NCBI GenBank assembly: GCA_015256945.1
Contig: JABZLB010000052.1
Location: forward strand, 1-8,333
Source of the DNA: Prevotellaceae bacterium
GTDB taxonomy: Bacteria > Bacteroidota > Bacteroidia > Bacteroidales > Bacteroidaceae
DNA length: 8,333 nucleotides
Direction: 5' to 3'
Positions within the stretch are counted from its first letter, which is position 1. Each line of letters starts with the position of its first letter. The notes below the pieces were generated by a model. The model ran no database searches. It saw nothing but the letters and a program-made list of their open reading frames with translations, and was not told the DNA's origin. Below are positions 6,813 through 8,333 of the stretch, one piece after another. The translations under genes and the position numbers were made by a program.

Positions 6813-8297
6813 CTATTCAGGACGAGAATAATTTGGAGCCTCACTTGTGATAGATATATCGTGAGGATGGCTTTCTAATACACCAGCATTGGTAATACGG
6901 GTAAACTTAGCATTGTGCATCTTCTCAATACTTGCAGCACCACAATACCCCATACCAGAACGAAGTCCGCCAACAAGCTGATAAACCACTTCCTGTACCG
7001 TTCCTTTATAAGGAACTCGCCCTGCAATACCTTCAGGAACAAGTTTCTTTACATCATTTGTATCTCCTTGGAAATAACGGTCCTTAGAACCATTTTTCTG
7101 TCCCATAGCCTCTAAAGAACCCATACCACGGTAGCTTTTAAACTTACGACCATTAAAAATAATAGTTTCCCCCGGGCTTTCTTCTGTTCCGGCTACAAGC
7201 GATCCTATCATCACACAACTACCACCTGCAGCTATGGCTTTAACTATATCACCAGAATAACGAAGCCCTCCGTCAGCTATTAAAGGCACTCCTGTTCCCT
7301 TCAATGCAGAATAGACATCATAAACAGCCGTCAGTTGAGGAACGCCAACACCAGCTACAACACGAGTCGTACAAATAGAACCTGGTCCTATTCCTACCTT
7401 AACGGCATCGGCCCCATTATCTACTAAGAAACGAGCTGCTTCACCAGTAGCCACATTTCCAACAACAACATCTATATTAGGGAAGGCTGATTTAACGTCC
7501 TTAAGTTTTCCGACAACTCCCTTACTATGTCCATGAGCTGTATCAATTACAATGGCATCTACTCCCGCTTCAACAAGAGCTTGTGCACGTTCCATTGTAT
7601 CTCCCGTAACACCTACACCGGCAGCCACACGCAAACGTCCCTTTTCGTCTTTACAAGCATTGGGTTTATCCTTAGCCTTTGTAATGTCTTTATATGTGAT
7701 TAGACCAATAAGACGGTTTGAAGCATCTACTACGGGGAGCTTTTCTATTTTGTTTTCTTGTAGTATTTGTGCAGCAGCTCTCAAATCAGTTTGCTGATGT
7801 GTGGTTACCAGATTATCTTTAGTCATCACATCATCAACAAGCTTGTCCATGTGTCGTTCAAATCTTAAATCACGATTCGTCACAATTCCTACAAGGTGCT
7901 TGTCTTCATCAACAACAGGTATACCTCCGATATGGAACTCTGCCATCAAACGAAGTGCATCTTTTACAGTACGACCACGAAGTATTGTAACCGGATCGTA
8001 TATCATACCATTTTCTGCACGCTTTACAATGGCAGCCTGACGAGCCTGCTCATCTATTGACATATTCTTATGAATAACGCCAATACCACCTTCACGAGCA
8101 ATCGCTATGGCCATCGAACTCTCCGTAACGGTATCCATGGCAGCCGTAACAAAAGGTATGTTTAGCTCAATGTGCCGTGAAAACTTGGTTTTTAATTCTA
8201 CCTGTTTGGGCAGTACTTCTGAGTAAGCAGGGATTAAAAGGACGTCGTCGAAAGTCAGACCATCCATAACAATTTTATCTGCAACAAATGATGACAT
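6813..8297 (-). CDS. guaB: Inosine-5'-monophosphate dehydrogenase
   Basis: GuaB oxidises IMP to XMP with NAD+, the committing step of guanine nucleotide synthesis in the cytoplasm. The 494-residue length is normal for bacterial enzymes (E. coli GuaB 488). The TIM-barrel catalytic domain is interrupted by a CBS pair at about 98-155 and 160-210 (CBS modules bind adenine or guanine nucleotides in many IMPDHs). Signature features are FDDVLLIPAYSEVLP (16-30), the IDTAHGHS segment (251-258), VGIGPGSICTTR (301-312) with catalytic Cys309 and the potassium-binding loop, ADGGLRYSGD (341-350), YRGMGSLEAM (389-398), and the mobile flap from RYFQGD (407-412) to EGIAGRVPYKG (422-432). All key residues are present, so it should be active. 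The ATG at 8297 gives the standard N-terminus and is preceded by a TAnnTTTG box at the window edge. No intrinsic terminator is visible after the TAG at 6815-6813, so some readthrough into the next gene is possible. Confidence 0.98.
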   Translation of the reverse strand: MSSFVADKIVMDGLTFDDVLLIPAYSEVLPKQVELKTKFSRHIELNIPFVTAAMDTVTESSMAIAIAREGGIGVIHKNMSIDEQARQAAIVKRAENGMIYDPVTILRGRTVKDALRLMAEFHIGGIPVVDEDKHLVGIVTNRDLRFERHMDKLVDDVMTKDNLVTTHQQTDLRAAAQILQENKIEKLPVVDASNRLIGLITYKDITKAKDKPNACKDEKGRLRVAAGVGVTGDTMERAQALVEAGVDAIVIDTAHGHSKGVVGKLKDVKSAFPNIDVVVGNVATGEAARFLVDNGADAVKVGIGPGSICTTRVVAGVGVPQLTAVYDVYSALKGTGVPLIADGGLRYSGDIVKAIAAGGSCVMIGSLVAGTEESPGETIIFNGRKFKSYRGMGSLEAMGQKNGSKDRYFQGDTNDVKKLVPEGIAGRVPYKGTVQEVVYQLVGGLRSGMGYCGAASIEKMHNAKFTRITNAGVLESHPHDISITSEAPNYSRPE

Positions 8298-8325
8298 AAA
8301 ATTTACTTTAGGAATTTATTGCATG

Positions 8326-8333
8326 CAAATTTA
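8326..8333 (-). promoter_or_regulatory. Candidate guaB promoter -7 box (promoter cut by window edge)
   Basis: The coding strand begins at the edge with TAAATTTG, an exact TAnnTTTG match to the Bacteroidota -7 element. The -33 element would lie outside the window. The implied start point is near 8320, giving a leader of roughly 20-25 bases before the guaB ATG. That is too short for a riboswitch. A 10-base palindrome, TTGCATGCAA (8319-8328), overlaps the box. Confidence 0.6.

Noticed and set aside
7552..8040. Two plus-strand frames of 81 and 79 codons
   Set aside because: They are shadows of guaB on the opposite strand; the translation is Ser/Thr/Arg-rich with no motif.
1..8333. Mobile element, CRISPR array, defence island or horizontal insert
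   Set aside because: There is no transposase, integrase, direct-repeat array or tRNA. All genes are co-oriented housekeeping or envelope genes. Base composition drifts (sampled lines in the two foldase genes look more AT-rich than in mutL and guaB), but the tight junctions argue against recent insertion.

Overview
The window looks like a core chromosomal segment from a Bacteroidota genome, most likely Prevotella-like. The evidence is the TAnnTTTG promoter boxes, A-rich translation starts without Shine-Dalgarno sequences, and the gene set guaB / two parvulin-type foldases / OstA-like protein / small membrane protein / mutL. The genus is an inference; the phylum is fairly secure. I see no mobile element, CRISPR array, tRNA or rRNA.

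All six genes are on the minus strand, so transcription runs from right (8333) to left (1). In that order they are: guaB (IMP dehydrogenase, 8297-6813); a 59-bp gap holding a good candidate promoter; a secreted single-domain parvulin (6753-5326); a 14-bp A-rich gap; a SurA-like chaperone with two parvulin domains (5311-3863); an OstA/LptA-like periplasmic repeat protein (3866-2166); a 90-residue protein with one C-terminal membrane helix (2166-1894); and mutL (1897 to the left edge). mutL is cut by the edge, probably only a few codons before its stop. Coding density is near total, and no gene-free stretch exceeds 60 bp.

The last four genes are joined by ATGA, TAATG and ATGA junctions, so they are very probably one translationally coupled operon, with the first parvulin gene as its likely promoter-proximal member. 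Its theme is outer-membrane biogenesis: periplasmic foldases that assist outer-membrane proteins, followed by an LPS-transport-type protein. This parallels the surA-lptD pairing of proteobacteria. guaB upstream and mutL downstream are housekeeping genes without an obvious link to the envelope.

I do not see a new defence or mobile system here. The points most worth a second look are: (1) MutL has lost the residues of the MutL endonuclease site but keeps the clamp-binding motif; (2) the two parvulin domains of the SurA-like protein each lack one of the two conserved active-site histidines; (3) an uncharacterised small tail-anchored protein is coupled on both sides, between OstA and MutL; (4) the OstA-like protein is a long array of about eleven beta-hairpin repeats; (5) an inverted repeat brackets the -7 box of the internal promoter.
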